From assembly GCF_021155775.2 (NCBI RefSeq), contig NC_060234.1:25042026-25106025 (forward strand): a stretch of 64,000 nt of DNA. Direction: 5' to 3'. Below, piece by piece: positions 36,112 to 48,075 of the stretch (positions are counted from its first letter, which is position 1; the number at the start of each line of letters is the position of its first letter). Under the pieces are notes generated by a model. The model was not told where the DNA came from, did no database searches, and was given only the letters and a program-made list of their open reading frames with translations. The position numbers were made by a program, and so were the translations under genes. Source of the stretch: Neodiprion pinetum (taxonomy: Eukaryota; Arthropoda; Insecta; Hymenoptera; Diprionidae).

Positions 36112-37782
36112 ATGGTGAGATCTTTTCTGTTGTATGAAACACCTAAATCACGTAACTAAGTAATAAAAATACGAATGCTTTACTGTACAATGAGGTTATG
36201 TTTATACAAATAAAAATTAGACATTTAACTTTCAGTTTGGGTTTAACATGTTTCCCGACATACCGAGGCATTTTAATACCCAATACAAATGTTTTTCCGT
36301 CTCTATGATCCCTGGGACCGAGCGGCAAGATGTGGAACGCGGCGGAAAAAGTAAGCTGACGATTGCCAGTGTTCTTTGTATCGCTGTCATAATTGACATT
36401 TGTTATATTTTGGCTTCTATTCTTTTCAGTCATCATGCCTCCTTCGGCACTTGACCAATTGACGAGACTCAATATCGTTTATCCAATGCTTTTCAAACTA
36501 ACTAACAAAAAATCGAATCGAATTACACACTGCGGTGTTTTGGAGTTTGTCGCAGATGAGGGGAAAGTGTATTTGCCATATTGGGTATGTATTGAAGTTA
36601 TAAAAATTACATTTTACTGGAGTTTATACAAATGAGCAAGCAAAATCGCACAGTCTTGCTTGAAAACACGAGGTGCATCAAGTTTTGCTCGTTGACTTGC
36701 TAAGTCAATGTATCGTTCACAATTGATGCCATCTAGATTCTAAAAAATTTGTCAATTCTCGAGTCGAAAAAACTTTATATCCAGTTTCTTAATCCTCAAG
36801 CTGGTCGTCTCAGATCCAGGTTAAAAATTTATGCAAACAAGTACAAATCACTCTTTTTAAACTGTGTGATTGTATTTAATAATGTGGCGTTTGGGGGAAA
36901 TATATTCATGCCATTCAGTCACACAAGTTCAAATCTGTTCAGACTGCTATAGTTTCGAGGACGAGAGATTAAATATGTGCCTATATTCAAAGTTCTGAAG
37001 GACTTTTCAGTAATATTGAGCTGGGTATATTTAATTTATTTTTATTAAGGAGCTGACCATATTTTTATGATTTGTAGATGATGCACAACCTTTTATTGGA
37101 AGAGGGTGAAATATTGAATATTGAAAGCGTAATGCTTCCAGTCGCTACATTTTCGAGATTCCAACCGCAGTCTGAAGACTTTTTAGACATTACGAATCCT
37201 GGAGCAGTCTTAGAAAATGGTCTGAGAAGTTTTGCCTGTCTTACGACTGGGGATATTATTGCAATAAAGTATAATCAAAGGATATATGAAATGTGTGTAT
37301 TGGAGACAAGGCCTGGCCCAGCAGTCAGTATTATCGAATGCGATATGAATGTTGAATTCGCGCCACCGGTCGGTTACAAAGAGCCAGAAAGAGTGATAAA
37401 ACCCCAAGAAGAAACAATAGACCCCGTCGATATGATGCCCGCTCCGCTAGGATTCGTTGCCTTTAAAGGACAGGGCAATAGATTGGATGGAAAGAAACGT
37501 AAAGATTCTTCGCTGCCTGAACTAAGCTCTGGCAAACCAATATACGTCAGGGGAATACCGGATTATGATTATAAAATCGGAACGTTGAAATTTTTACGGA
37601 CTACAAAGCCGGTTAATAATAAAGAGGTGGGAATTGCTTTATCATTCATTGTATTTTGTAAAAAAATTACTTCAATGTATAGGAATGAAAGTAAAACTAA
37701 AGTATTTTTGCAGAGTAAAGACGTAGACGAATTCAAGGCGTTCACTGGTGAAGGTTTTTCTTTGCGAAAATCGAGAAAATAG
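36112..37782 (+). CDS. Ufd1: UFD1, ubiquitin recognition factor of the p97/VCP-Npl4 complex
   Basis: Exons 36112-36114 (coding part), 36236-36350, 36430-36584, 37078-37626 and 37714-37782 give 891 nt, 296 aa, close to the usual 300 or so. The first coding exon contributes only the ATG, directly followed by a GTGAGA donor; exon 2 then starts FGFNMF, as expected for the UFD1 N-terminus. The N-terminal double-psi beta-barrel (residues about 10-190) is recognisable from TQYKCFSVSM, GGKIIMPPSALDQL, VYLPYWMM and FSRFQPQSEDFLDI. The C-terminal part that contacts p97 and Npl4 is Lys-rich and ends KSRK. UFD1-Npl4 delivers ubiquitinated proteins to p97 for unfolding in ER-associated and nuclear degradation. 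An AATAAA follows at 37791-37796. Confidence 0.94.
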
Positions 37783-40700
37783 CGTGTGATAATAAAGAGT
37801 GAGGAAAGGAAAAATGAAATTATGACTGTGAAATTTATTTATCTATATACTCCTATTAATTTTTGAAGAAACTGTTTATAGATAAAGTACCGTTTCTATA
37901 ACTTTTACTACATCTGTAACTTGTATATAGTTTCGGACATAGTACAGAAAGCATGTGTATTATAATTGGGTTTGCCAGAAGAAAACAATTTTCGAATTTC
38001 CACTCATTACGTCCATTAAATCCGATTTACACCATTGAGTCCATGTTTAATATGTTTAATTTCTTAATAAAAGTTATCAGAAGTAGCTTAAAGAAGCACC
38101 GTGAACCGAAACGTGTCGTGAATTTGCGCCATTCTATTTACGTCACTGTTCAGTTTTCCAGTAATTTTCCAGCATAATAACAAAATTTTCCGGGAACCCA
38201 GCTGAATCAGCTATGATCGAATCGTGCTATACTAGGTAATATTATATTTAATTGGCTTTAATTAATCGATGTATTTTTAATATCAATCAACTCCCAATTG
38301 AAAACCGGTAAAGTCAGTCTAAGATAATCGGAATCTATAACTTTTTTTCAGCTCTAATTATTTCAATCCATTAATTAAGAAAGGTGTACAAACATACGAA
38401 ATTTATACATTTTACGAATCATCGGTGGTATGAAATGCCCATAATACTAGAGTAAAAAGCTATGGAGCTTTCATTTGGAGTGATTTGAAACAGATTTCAA
38501 GTGAGCATGTAATGTTTGTGTAAGAATACAAGTTTTTATTTAGTGTAAAAATGTTGTCATTCGTCAAATGAGAGAAATTGAAACTGAAGGGTTATGACAG
38601 AATTAAAATTTTTTCCACGTATGTAAGGTAGTTGTGTAAGGTTCTCTCAAATATTTAAAAAATCAGCCTGTTCCAAAAATACACGCTGATTGGACGAACG
38701 TGCAACGCGAAAAATTGTACGTACCTACAATTTCTTTGTTAGATATCTGTAAATAGATCTAGACTTATGAAGTTCATAAAATTAATATAACGATGCACTT
38801 TCAAATGCAATCCTTATTTCGTAACTTGAGGTTTATCTGAAATTTGGGAAACTGCGATGAAATGAAACGTACTCGTCTTTTATAAACTCAACTCTTCCAA
38901 AGTCACGCTAACGTTGCAAAATAGTGATTTTTCTTTCTCAATATTTCATTGCATTAATCTTCACCTTCAGGAAGAACTGATTTCGAGTTGGCGGTTCGAT
39001 ATTTTCTAAACGAAAGACCGAAGAAGGGAAACTATAACAACCTAAAGTCAGTTTAGATCAGAATTTGTCCTATTTCATTTTCGGAATCAAATTTTACAGA
39101 TTTTTGTGGTAGAAATGATAAAACTTTGATGCTTTTGATCCGGTTCAGATATGTTTGTTTACTGTCATTGACGCAAACAATGTTGTTGAAGATTTTGTAA
39201 ACTATTTTTCCTCGTTTCCTAATTTTTCATTCAAACTGCAAGTCGCGATTCATCCGTAAAATTGCCAAATGCACTCATGGAAATCCATACCGAAAGTCCG
39301 CGGGTGCAGTGGATCTCCATAAACGATCTTATCGGAACATGAAAAGCATTCCAAAAGCATCCCTGACGATTCTAGCCTCAGAGATGCTTCTGGAAATTTT
39401 CGAACGCGCGATTTCTAATTTGTCCCGGTAGTGGCACAGATAATACTCCTAGTTGATCTGACTTTAATTCGGCTGAGCTCTTCGTCGAATAAGACTTTTA
39501 TCTCTGGACTGATTGGTGGTAAATCCCTCAATTAGAGGCCATCTGCTGGGATACCGGATAGAGAGACGTCTATCAGACGGTCTCGAGACAGGAGACCATT
39601 GAGATGATTACGAGGAACCAGAATGCAGCTAGGATTACACCGGCTCCAGGCGAAACTCAAGAGCTCGTACCCTGCAAACTCCGAATTTGCCATCCATGCA
39701 GGAATCGTTAGCTCTTCTGTCTGGTCCTTCTAGTTGCCCAACTTTTGATAACGCTATGTCTAGTGCCAACATAACTGCACAACTGATTATCAGTTCTCCA
39801 GTTCTACCATGCTCTTACCTGCATAATTTACAACTGGAAGCGGGAACATCTCTATGAATATTCTACAATTCGGTGGGTGGTTAGCATCATTTCGCGAGTT
39901 TATCCGCCTAGATTAATCTTTCGTATTCCTGCGATATTGACCGGCTTGTGTTCGTTTGTAACAAGAGGATTCAGCGTTTAGAATTCAGAGCTAGCGATAA
40001 GTCACAAAATTTTCATTTCACGTGTGTATCATCTTTTTCAACGATTGACGCGGGCTCAAGTCTGAAGCTTTGAGATGATATCGAACCTTTTCTTGTTTCA
40101 AAGATTCAATATCATTTCATCACAAGGGTAAATTTTCGCAAATTGCTATGATTTTTATTGATAGTCATAAATATTGGAAATTCAAAGACTTTCGGAAAAA
40201 TTGCCGATCGACAACGAAATTTTCTTTACAACACGGGGAAGTTGAACAAATTTAGTTTGGGATATTTCATAAATATCTTTGAACGAATCCATGAAATGGT
40301 AATATAATATGAGTCGTGCGGAATGAGTTTGTTTCGAACCTCATTTTGTCAGCAACTCAACCAATGTTGATCGCACGAGCCACGTGCAATAGCGATGAAA
40401 GTACATGCGAATCAAACAGTATAAAAATATAGTAGTTAAAACCGGTTTCGTTTGTATTGAAAGTAAGGTAAATTATATGAGTCAATTTCAGTCCCTCTTT
40501 TCAATTAAAAAGTAAAACGTTTCTTCCTTATCTAAACAGTAAAAAAAAAAAAAAAAAATTGCGCATGGTGAATATGACCTCCAAACTACTGCGTTTTTGT
40601 ACACAGGAGGAAAAGAATTTGCTGAATTTACCAATAGCGAAAGAACTCTTTTCGGTTCTGATTCGAAGAAACGTTATTTGGCTTTACGAAAAAGTGGGTA

Positions 40701-42540
40701 AACAACAATTCGTGTTATCAAAAAAACCAAATTTATTTGAATTAAAAAAACAATTCTTCCGCAGTATTTGTTTGCCATATTTAGTAAATTGAACACATTT
40801 TTTTGTGTGTACGAGTTAACTGAATTTCGGTACTAACTCTCGTGAAAGCTTTCGGAACGTTGATTATCAGTAGCGTATAGTTTTCCGTTGTAATTTTATT
40901 CGTCTGTTTTATTGTAGGCATTTTTTTTTTATACCGGACCACGGCAGCTGACTTTGCAATATATCTCTCGTAATGCTTATGCAAAGCGAGCCTCAACTTT
41001 CAACATTACCCAACGCTTAGTTTAGTTTCAACGTTTAACATTTCGAGTACATAATTAGGTTACGAACTGAAAGCTCACTCTTCTGCGTCGCAATCCTCAC
41101 ACTCTACGTAATGTACCCTTAGAGTCTAGGATGGGCAGGTAGTTTCGGAATTGTTCAAAATTTCATTAGGCAAAGCTGCCGCTCTATTTAGACCCGTTGC
41201 GTGACAAAAAAAAGGGGAGTAAAACTGACGTGTTCAGAGTTCAGACTTCAATTCGGTCGAGGCACGAGGTGTGTACCTACAGCGGCAATACCTATCGCAA
41301 AAAATTACCACAGTTATCCATCAATTATAATTACACGTAGTTGCAAAGTTACATGTACGGTCTGCAAAAGCTGACGTGCCAGACTTTTTCTCGCGGTTAA
41401 GATTACTTTCCATTCACGTGGCAAAAGTCCGATCCAGATACCTGAAACAGATACCTGAAACGGATACCTGTCGTTTTTAGTTATTAATTCTAAAGACCGA
41501 TATTTCCAAGTCCGTCACTCCAATGCACCGTCATTTTGAAATTTCAATACTTTGTCCAGATACTGACTTACGAGAGGGGCCAATTCTGCTGGAGCTATGC
41601 CAAGTGACGCCAACCGTTATAGGTATGATCCTTGATCCTCGAGCTGAAAACCGGCAGCGTTGGAGAGCCGCTTACCCAGCTATTAGACGACCAATTTGCA
41701 TATTCTATCGTCCTGCAAGCGTTAGTAGTTCTGTTATTGGTGTAACTTCACCCTTCAAAATGCCTCTGTAATATTACGCCCACGCTGTTCGTAGAACTTC
41801 TAGATTGTCAGCGTAGGAAGGTGTCGTAATATACATTACCCAAACACATGCCTTTGGCATCTATATATTCGATTAACTTATACTATGATTAGTTAACCAA
41901 TTGGAATATCTCTTCTTTGGCTGTACAAGTTTGCATCCTAATTTTCCGTTCCCTCATCGATTCGATTACCTATACAGTAGAATAAATGAACGATTCGTTA
42001 ATAACACAGGCCTGTGATGCTTTTCCCCGCACAAAACTGATTGTGAGTAGAGTAATTTCGGTAGGTATTAGATACGAATCTGTGAAAAAAATATTTTGAA
42101 AATTGTATCACGTAAATATTCTGAGAAATTTGTTTTTCTGTTTTCTTAGTACTACTAGATTTAATTTCCAATTTCTGTGTTAATTATATGGACTAATGGT
42201 AGTGTTGATATTTAAATATTCATCTACCTTCGCTAGTAGTTGTTTATGGTGATTTTAAGCATATTTAGAGTTACGTAAGTACAAGAGAAAAAGATTGAAG
42301 AGGGATTTTGAAGAAAGTAGAAAAAATATAAGTCGTTTTGCTAAAACTAATGCTGTTCCTTTTATACCAAAAAATTCAGTTTTATATTCATTATATATTT
42401 TTTTTTCATAAAAATTGTTCAACAATCTGTAAATATGCGTAGCTTGCATAAAAATAAATCCTGATGTGCAGTAAAAAAACTAGGGCTATATTTTTATTCA
42501 ACGTTCCTAAATATCTAAAAAACAGCATTATTACTTAAGC
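37783..42540. other. UFD1 3' flank and intergenic spacer
   Basis: After UFD1 poly(A) signals (37791 and 38066) the sequence is AT-rich without recognised genes. A 13-bp tandem repeat (ATACCTGAAACAG-like, about 2.6 units) lies at 41437-41470, and an A-run at about 40542-40558. The 82-codon frame at 41523-41771 has no recognisable family. Confidence 0.45.
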
Positions 42541-42552
42541 GGGAAATTAAAA

Positions 42553-42696
42553 ATGACTAGCTTCATTCGGATGCTTAGTGTAGCTGGTTTTTGCGCTTGC
42601 TTACTCGTTGGCAATGTTTTACCAGATGATACGAGATTTATCAGATACCTCACACCCTCACCGCTTGAGGATTGTTTAATGGGTAATAAATGTTAA
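42553..42696 (+). CDS. candidate signal-peptide ORF (47 aa) or first exon of a secreted protein
   Basis: An ATG at 42553 opens 47 codons ending TAA at 42694-42696. The N-terminus is a textbook signal peptide: MTSFIRMLS, then the hydrophobic VAGFCACLLVG, then a polar mature part beginning near LPDD. The mature part has two cysteines spaced C-x5-C at the very end. Alternatively a GTAATA donor at 42683 makes this a phase-1 first exon (42553-42682). The downstream repeat array starts at a TTAG acceptor-like site (43065-43068) in the compatible phase. No homologue recognised. Confidence 0.4.
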   Translation: MTSFIRMLSVAGFCACLLVGNVLPDDTRFIRYLTPSPLEDCLMGNKC

Positions 42697-43040
42697 TAAA
42701 CACATTATCACAACATATGTGCAAATACACAATTGTGCTTATGCGCTCACTACGATCATTAACTGAGTTGAGTAAGTTGCTGTAAGGGTGGGATGCCTAG
42801 ACAGCTGAATTTTGTGCTCGTTTGGATAAAGCCTTACTGTCGGTATTATACTTTAGCGTACATTCGAAGAATGTTAAAACGTAACTCACTACCTGATAAT
42901 TCTGCTCGTATATATCGTAACATACGTATACAATAATTTACATAGCGAATCTCGACGTCCAGTTAATAACGTTGTTAGTGGATATTAAATGTTGAGAAAA
43001 TATATTGTCGTAATATACGTACGAAATCATCATTAGCGTT

Positions 43041-43724
43041 ATGCTGGTGCACTTGCCAGAATCGTTAGACCTGGACAGCCAGAACTACGGAAAATTAGTC
43101 CTGAAGGCCAAAAGTCACCAGGTCGAGATCCACCAGGTGGAGGACCTGAACAACCAGAACTATGGAAAATTAGTCCTGAAGTCCAAAAGTCACCAGGTCA
43201 AGGACCTGGACAGCTAGAACTACGGAAGATTAGTCCTGAAGATCAAAAGTCACCAGGTGAAGGACGTGGACAGCCAGAACTACGGAGCGCTTGATCTGGA
43301 GGTCGAGATCCACGTGGTGGAGGACCTGGACAGCAATAACTTCGGAAGATTAGTTCTGAAGGACAAAAGTCACCAGGTCAAGGACCTGGACAGCTAGAAC
43401 TACGGAAGATTAGTCCTGAAAGTCAAAAGTCACCAGGTGAAGGACCTGGACAGCCAGAACTACGGAGCGCTTGATCTGGAGGTCGAGATCAACGTGGTGG
43501 AGGGCCTGGACAGCAATAACTTCGGAAGATTAGTTCTGAAGGTCGAAAGTCACGAGATCAAGGACCTGGACAGCCAGAACTACGGATCGCTTGTCCTGGA
43601 AGTAGAGTTTCACCAGGTAGCGGACCTGGAGCGCAGGATCCGGGAGGTAGAGAACCCGGTACTCGAAATCTGCGGAGCGCGATTCTCATCCGTCCGTTCT
43701 ACTGCGCGGTTGTTTCCAGACTGA
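43041..43724 (+). pseudogene. 20-residue tandem-repeat frame with two internal TAG codons
   Basis: From ATG at 43041 to TGA at 43722-43724 there are 228 codons in a single frame, broken only by TAG at 43215-43217 and 43395-43397. Nine units occupy 43068-43622: the first 75 bp, the rest exactly 60 bp. The consensus is close to DLDSQNYGRLVLKVKSHQVK. Both TAGs replace the CAG (Gln) of the same repeat position. A non-repetitive tail follows, starting DLERRIREVENPV. The array is markedly GC-richer than its surroundings. It may be a dying gene, part of a spliced secreted protein, or (less likely) a read-through protein. Confidence 0.45.
43068..43622. repeat. 60-bp minisatellite with 180-bp higher-order period
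   Basis: Units start at 43068, 43143, 43203, 43263, 43323, 43383, 43443, 43503 and 43563. Units 43203-43382 and 43383-43562 are two copies of a three-unit block (180 bp), each with the same order of unit variants and the same TAG. The period is a multiple of three, so the frame is preserved throughout. Confidence 0.9.
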
Positions 43725-46594
43725 GGAATTCGGCTAGCTGATTTTCGTCTATATAGATCAATGACGTCGAGAGAAAAAAAATTTTCGGTCACGTCACATT
43801 CTGAACATCCAAACATTCAAGACTTGGTTTCGAACTTCAATACTATGTATATGTATGATGATTGTATTTCGCAGGCCTGTGTAATCGATGCCATCGAAGC
43901 CTTCGATTCTTCTGATATTCAACACACCACTCTTAGCCACGTTCCAGGGGCTTTTTAAATTCACTGTAGACGTGTAATGGAGTCTAGCGTGGGCTGCACG
44001 TTTTCCTAGGCAACACGATGTGAATGCACGAAACTTTGTCAATCGCAATGACAATTGCGTATTGGCACCCAACCCACGCTGCAAGAGGAGTACAGAGCTC
44101 CCGCAATTTGGTCCAGTCCAATAGACTAAACCTAGTGAAACGTGGCTCCGAACCTTTCATTTTACGACGGTGAAGTAGTCCGGTAAAAATTGCATACAAT
44201 TGCATGCTACTCCAGCTGCGGTGTGAAAAAAGTCGATTAAACGTTGGTCAATTTTTTCACTGTGATTTTTATAGTCTTATTAATTGTCACGAGTATTGAG
44301 CATGCATGTGACTGTATTTCTAATGGTACTAATCGAATTTTCAGACCAGTTTTGTTTTCATACCATAAACCATTAGAGCGACGACGATGACGATGCTGAT
44401 GATTATCAATCACGATGGTAGTACAGCTATTATTCTATCATGTGAGAGAATGCTTTTCAAGCGTTGAATTCAAGTCTGCAAATGCAACTAAGCGGGCAGC
44501 AGGTTCGTCAAGCAAGGTATTGAAATTGATCATAGAAATACGTTTGCCTGCAGTGATTGAAAATAAAACGCTTTGTTGTTTACCACGGGTTCCGATTCAT
44601 CCGTTCAAGCTGAGCGTGTTAAAAAAAAAATGGTAGAACACATCACCAATTTATTCAATTTTGGATGCACCTACTGCAGCGTTCACGTTATGTATAATTG
44701 CCCGAAAAATCGCAACGCCGTTATTCCAATCGGATATTCAATGCAACTGCAACTAACCGCATTTCAGTAATTCCAGCAGAAGGTACACCGCATATCTATG
44801 ACAACATCTTGATCTATTTGAGATCGGATGTAACGCGATATTCCTTTCGAATTCGTATCAGGGATTCACGTGGTGTCGGAGTCAGAACGGTGTGATGATC
44901 CCTTGCAGATGAGCGAGTCACGAAGCTGTCTTGGCATGGCTGTATCTATATTTTACAATATTGTACGAGAGATTAACATGTATATGTATGTAATATGTAT
45001 GTATGTATATAGTTATTAAAGTACGAGAATTAATTGTAATTGTTTCTTCAAGTAGCGTAAATGACGCTAATTATCTAAACGACCTCGTGCCTCCTCTCTT
45101 GTCATTTCGCTCGCGCTTTCCGCTTTGTCATTCCCAACAGCAAGTTTCGAAATTCCGTTTGGGTAGAAATTCCTTAATGTTATCTTTTCCTAATAAAATT
45201 CTAATATTTTTCCTTGTACGGGACGAGGTAGGAGAAGACAGAAGATTAAATTATAAATTCGGACATACGATTTCAAGATGACGAGCTTTTCAACCTAAGC
45301 CGTATTTCGTTATATGTACATGGGATAAGCTATGTATCGCACAAAATCGATCGCCCGCAGGCGTAGAAGGTACCCAAAATTTTTGCAGTTGGAACAGCAT
45401 TCAATACAAACGATTAAACAGCTCTTTAGTCTCTTGGGAAAATATCGTATAAATACAGTGGCCACCGCTTCATCTTCAAACGACCGTTTTACTTTTCGAA
45501 ATTGACCGACAATTGGTTGAAGGCATATCATTCGATCGTTCTACGAATAATGCTTTGGAAGAATGTTATAGGTGCTAATTAATTATCGATAGAATTGACT
45601 GGAAGTAATCATGATCGCAAGGCGATATGGCGGTCCCAAATTGGTTAAGGTTCATCTGGACCTCGGTTGCTCTTATAATTCAATCGTTTCGAAAGAAAAA
45701 TTCAATCCGACGACGCCAGAAAATGTCTCTAAACCAAGGAGTGAGCAATTTCTGGTCAAGAAAATCAGTTCCACTGATGTGCTTACAAAAAAATAAAAAA
45801 ATAATCACCGAAAATTGGTGTTAAATTTCTCGGAAAAAATCTCAGGAATCACGAGTATCATACAATTACTGTAAAAATAACGAAAAATTTAAGGAACTTG
45901 TATTGAAGTTACGAAACCTTCAAAATACCGCGTTTATTTTTATGACGGAGGAGCTTCATCGACTGCGGCACAATGAGTTTTAGATTGGATTACCTGAAAC
46001 GAACTCCCTAAAATTCGTGAAACTTGAACCTCAACTTGTTCTTATTAGAACTAATAAAGGAGAGTTCTTTGAAAATTTCGGCACCGTTTTCAGCGATGAT
46101 GCGGAACCTTCTTAAACTGGGTAAAGCCACCCAGTTTGGTTGACTGTGTCGTTTTTCTTCGGCTGTAATTCCGCTCCATTAGGCATCGTATCGCGAGTAA
46201 TCTTTTCATTCGATTGAAAAATCTATTAGCGAAATACTTGCGAGTTATTCCAAGTTTGCTTTCCGCAGTTGTAATGTTCACCCGTGATATTTGAAATTTA
46301 AAAGATTTCATCGGTTATCCGCGATGCTGCGAAATCGTTCGTTTGGAAAACGAAAGCGGTAGGTTGTGTCAACTATCGAGATAATAGATGGTGCGGTTGT
46401 AGTTGGCCGAGGGATCAGGTTACGGGTACGATGTTAGTTTCTAATCAATGAAACGAGGTGCTCCCATTAGGCTAAATCGATGCTCTGGTTTAATTAATCG
46501 ATCCAAGGTATTCGGTATCAATCTTTCGGCATATACCTCGGGGCTTTGGACCTTCCTATCATTACTTGGAGAATATTTTCGATAGAAAACCGTA
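43725..46594. other. intergenic spacer
   Basis: Several overlapping short frames on both strands (43.6-45.3 kb), none with a recognisable domain. A TG/TA-rich stretch occurs at about 44980-45012. Nothing further supported. Confidence 0.4.
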
Positions 46595-46936
46595 CAACTG
46601 AGAGAAATTCTTAGTCCGGTTACCGCTCAGTCCTCAACTATTTCCATTTTTCACCACAATCGAAAAATACAGTTCTAGGTACAATATGAAAATTTGTTTT
46701 GCAGTTGTTACCAGAAAGTCTGGTATCCGTTACTATTCTTTCTCATTACGATCACTGTTACTATATTTTCTCGTAATTGTTGCGAAAATTTGATGCTTGC
46801 GCAACGATAAATTGACGTTAAAGCCTTGTTTAATATTTTGTAATTCCAACAATATTTAAGCAGTTTTTTTAACGATGGCTATTCTACTGAATTTTTCTAG
46901 CTAATATAACGAATGAAATTTTTCTCATTGTCACTG
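46595..46936 (+). mobile_element. MITE-like element, family 1, forward copy
   Basis: It starts AACTGAGAGAAATTCTTAG and ends AATTTTTCTCATTG. The body shares GGTTACCGCTCAGTCC, AATACAGTTCTAGGTAC, TACCAGAAAGTCTG and GCGCAACGATAAATT with the copies at 47663 and 62514. No coding capacity. Confidence 0.75.
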
Positions 46937-47662
46937 TGTAAGTATTTTGCGATCGTAATCGATAGGCGAAGTTCGAATAACGCTGAGAATGCAGGGTAAT
47001 ACTTTTCAGCTTCTTACCTCTAGCATTTTTCCCGCTCTCTGTACCGGACCGGGGCTTTTGGGTAGTTTGCCTCTGATCCACTTAAGCGAAATTTCGTCGA
47101 AGAAAATAAATAAATAATTCTCATGGCAGGCATTCCGGGGGAGGTTCCACCTTTCCGTGATACTCGTTTTCCATTCTGCCTGTAGGAAGAGTGCTGGTAG
47201 GAGGGATGGTTTCTGGTTCTCTGGTTCGCCGGTCCTCTTCCTCAGTTCCCGGTTCCCTTATCTCGCATTGATTTACATCTTGAGTTGTTCCTGCGGGAGC
47301 GGCTTCACCCTTTTTCACTCTACCTCCGCCATCCCGTCTCTCCTCTTTGTCTTTACCAGTCTTATTCTCTCTTATTCTCCTTTATTCCCAGTTTTGTTCT
47401 CTCGCTTCCAGGGATCCCAAAGGAATCTACCTCCTCCATTCGTATCTCCCGACAGAGACTTGGGTCTCTGCTAATTATTACATTATGCTCTGCACACCTC
47501 TCTGCACAATTATAAAAAGATCTCCCCAGTGTTTTTCGGCTCACCAGGTACTCGGTCACTTCGTATTATAGGTATTCTACCTTTGAAATCCACGCGTATT
47601 ACTTTTCCACGGTACGTATATATAAATATACCTGAACGGAATTTCTTCAATGGGTTTATATA
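46937..47662. other. segment between two inverted element copies
   Basis: A C/T-rich (plus strand) segment with overlapping frames in several phases at 47120-47570. The minus-strand frame is Glu/Pro-rich. No known domain; composition bias explains the open frames. Confidence 0.35.
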
Positions 47663-48075
47663 TACTGAGAAGAATTTCATTTGTTATGGTAACTAGAAAA
47701 ATTCAGTAAAACAGACATCGTTAAAGAAACTGTTTGAATATTGTTGGGATTACGAAAAACGAGGTTCACCTAACCATTTTGCGCTATTGTCGTTCCTTTT
47801 TTCGTAGTTGCAACGCAAACTCAGTTCTTTCGGTTTACTCTACTATTTTAGTTAAACAAGGCATTGACGTCAATTTATCGTTGCACAAGCATGAAATTTT
47901 CTCAACAGTTACGAGAAATCGTAATGAGAAAGAATAGTAACGGATACCAGACTTTCTGGTAACAGCTACGAAACTAATTTTCATTTTGCACCTAGAACTG
48001 TATTTTTCGATTGTGGTAAAAAATGAAAATAGTTAAGGACTGAGCGGTAACCGGAACTAAAAATTTCTCTCAGTG
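47663..48075 (-). mobile_element. MITE-like element, family 1, inverted copy
   Basis: This copy reads on the minus strand: it begins (at 48075) CACTGAGAGAAATTTTTAG and runs back to TACTGAGA near 47663. At about 413 bp it is the most complete uninterrupted copy and shows the terminal inverted repeats. With the copy at 46595 it forms an inverted pair about 730 bp apart. Confidence 0.75.
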
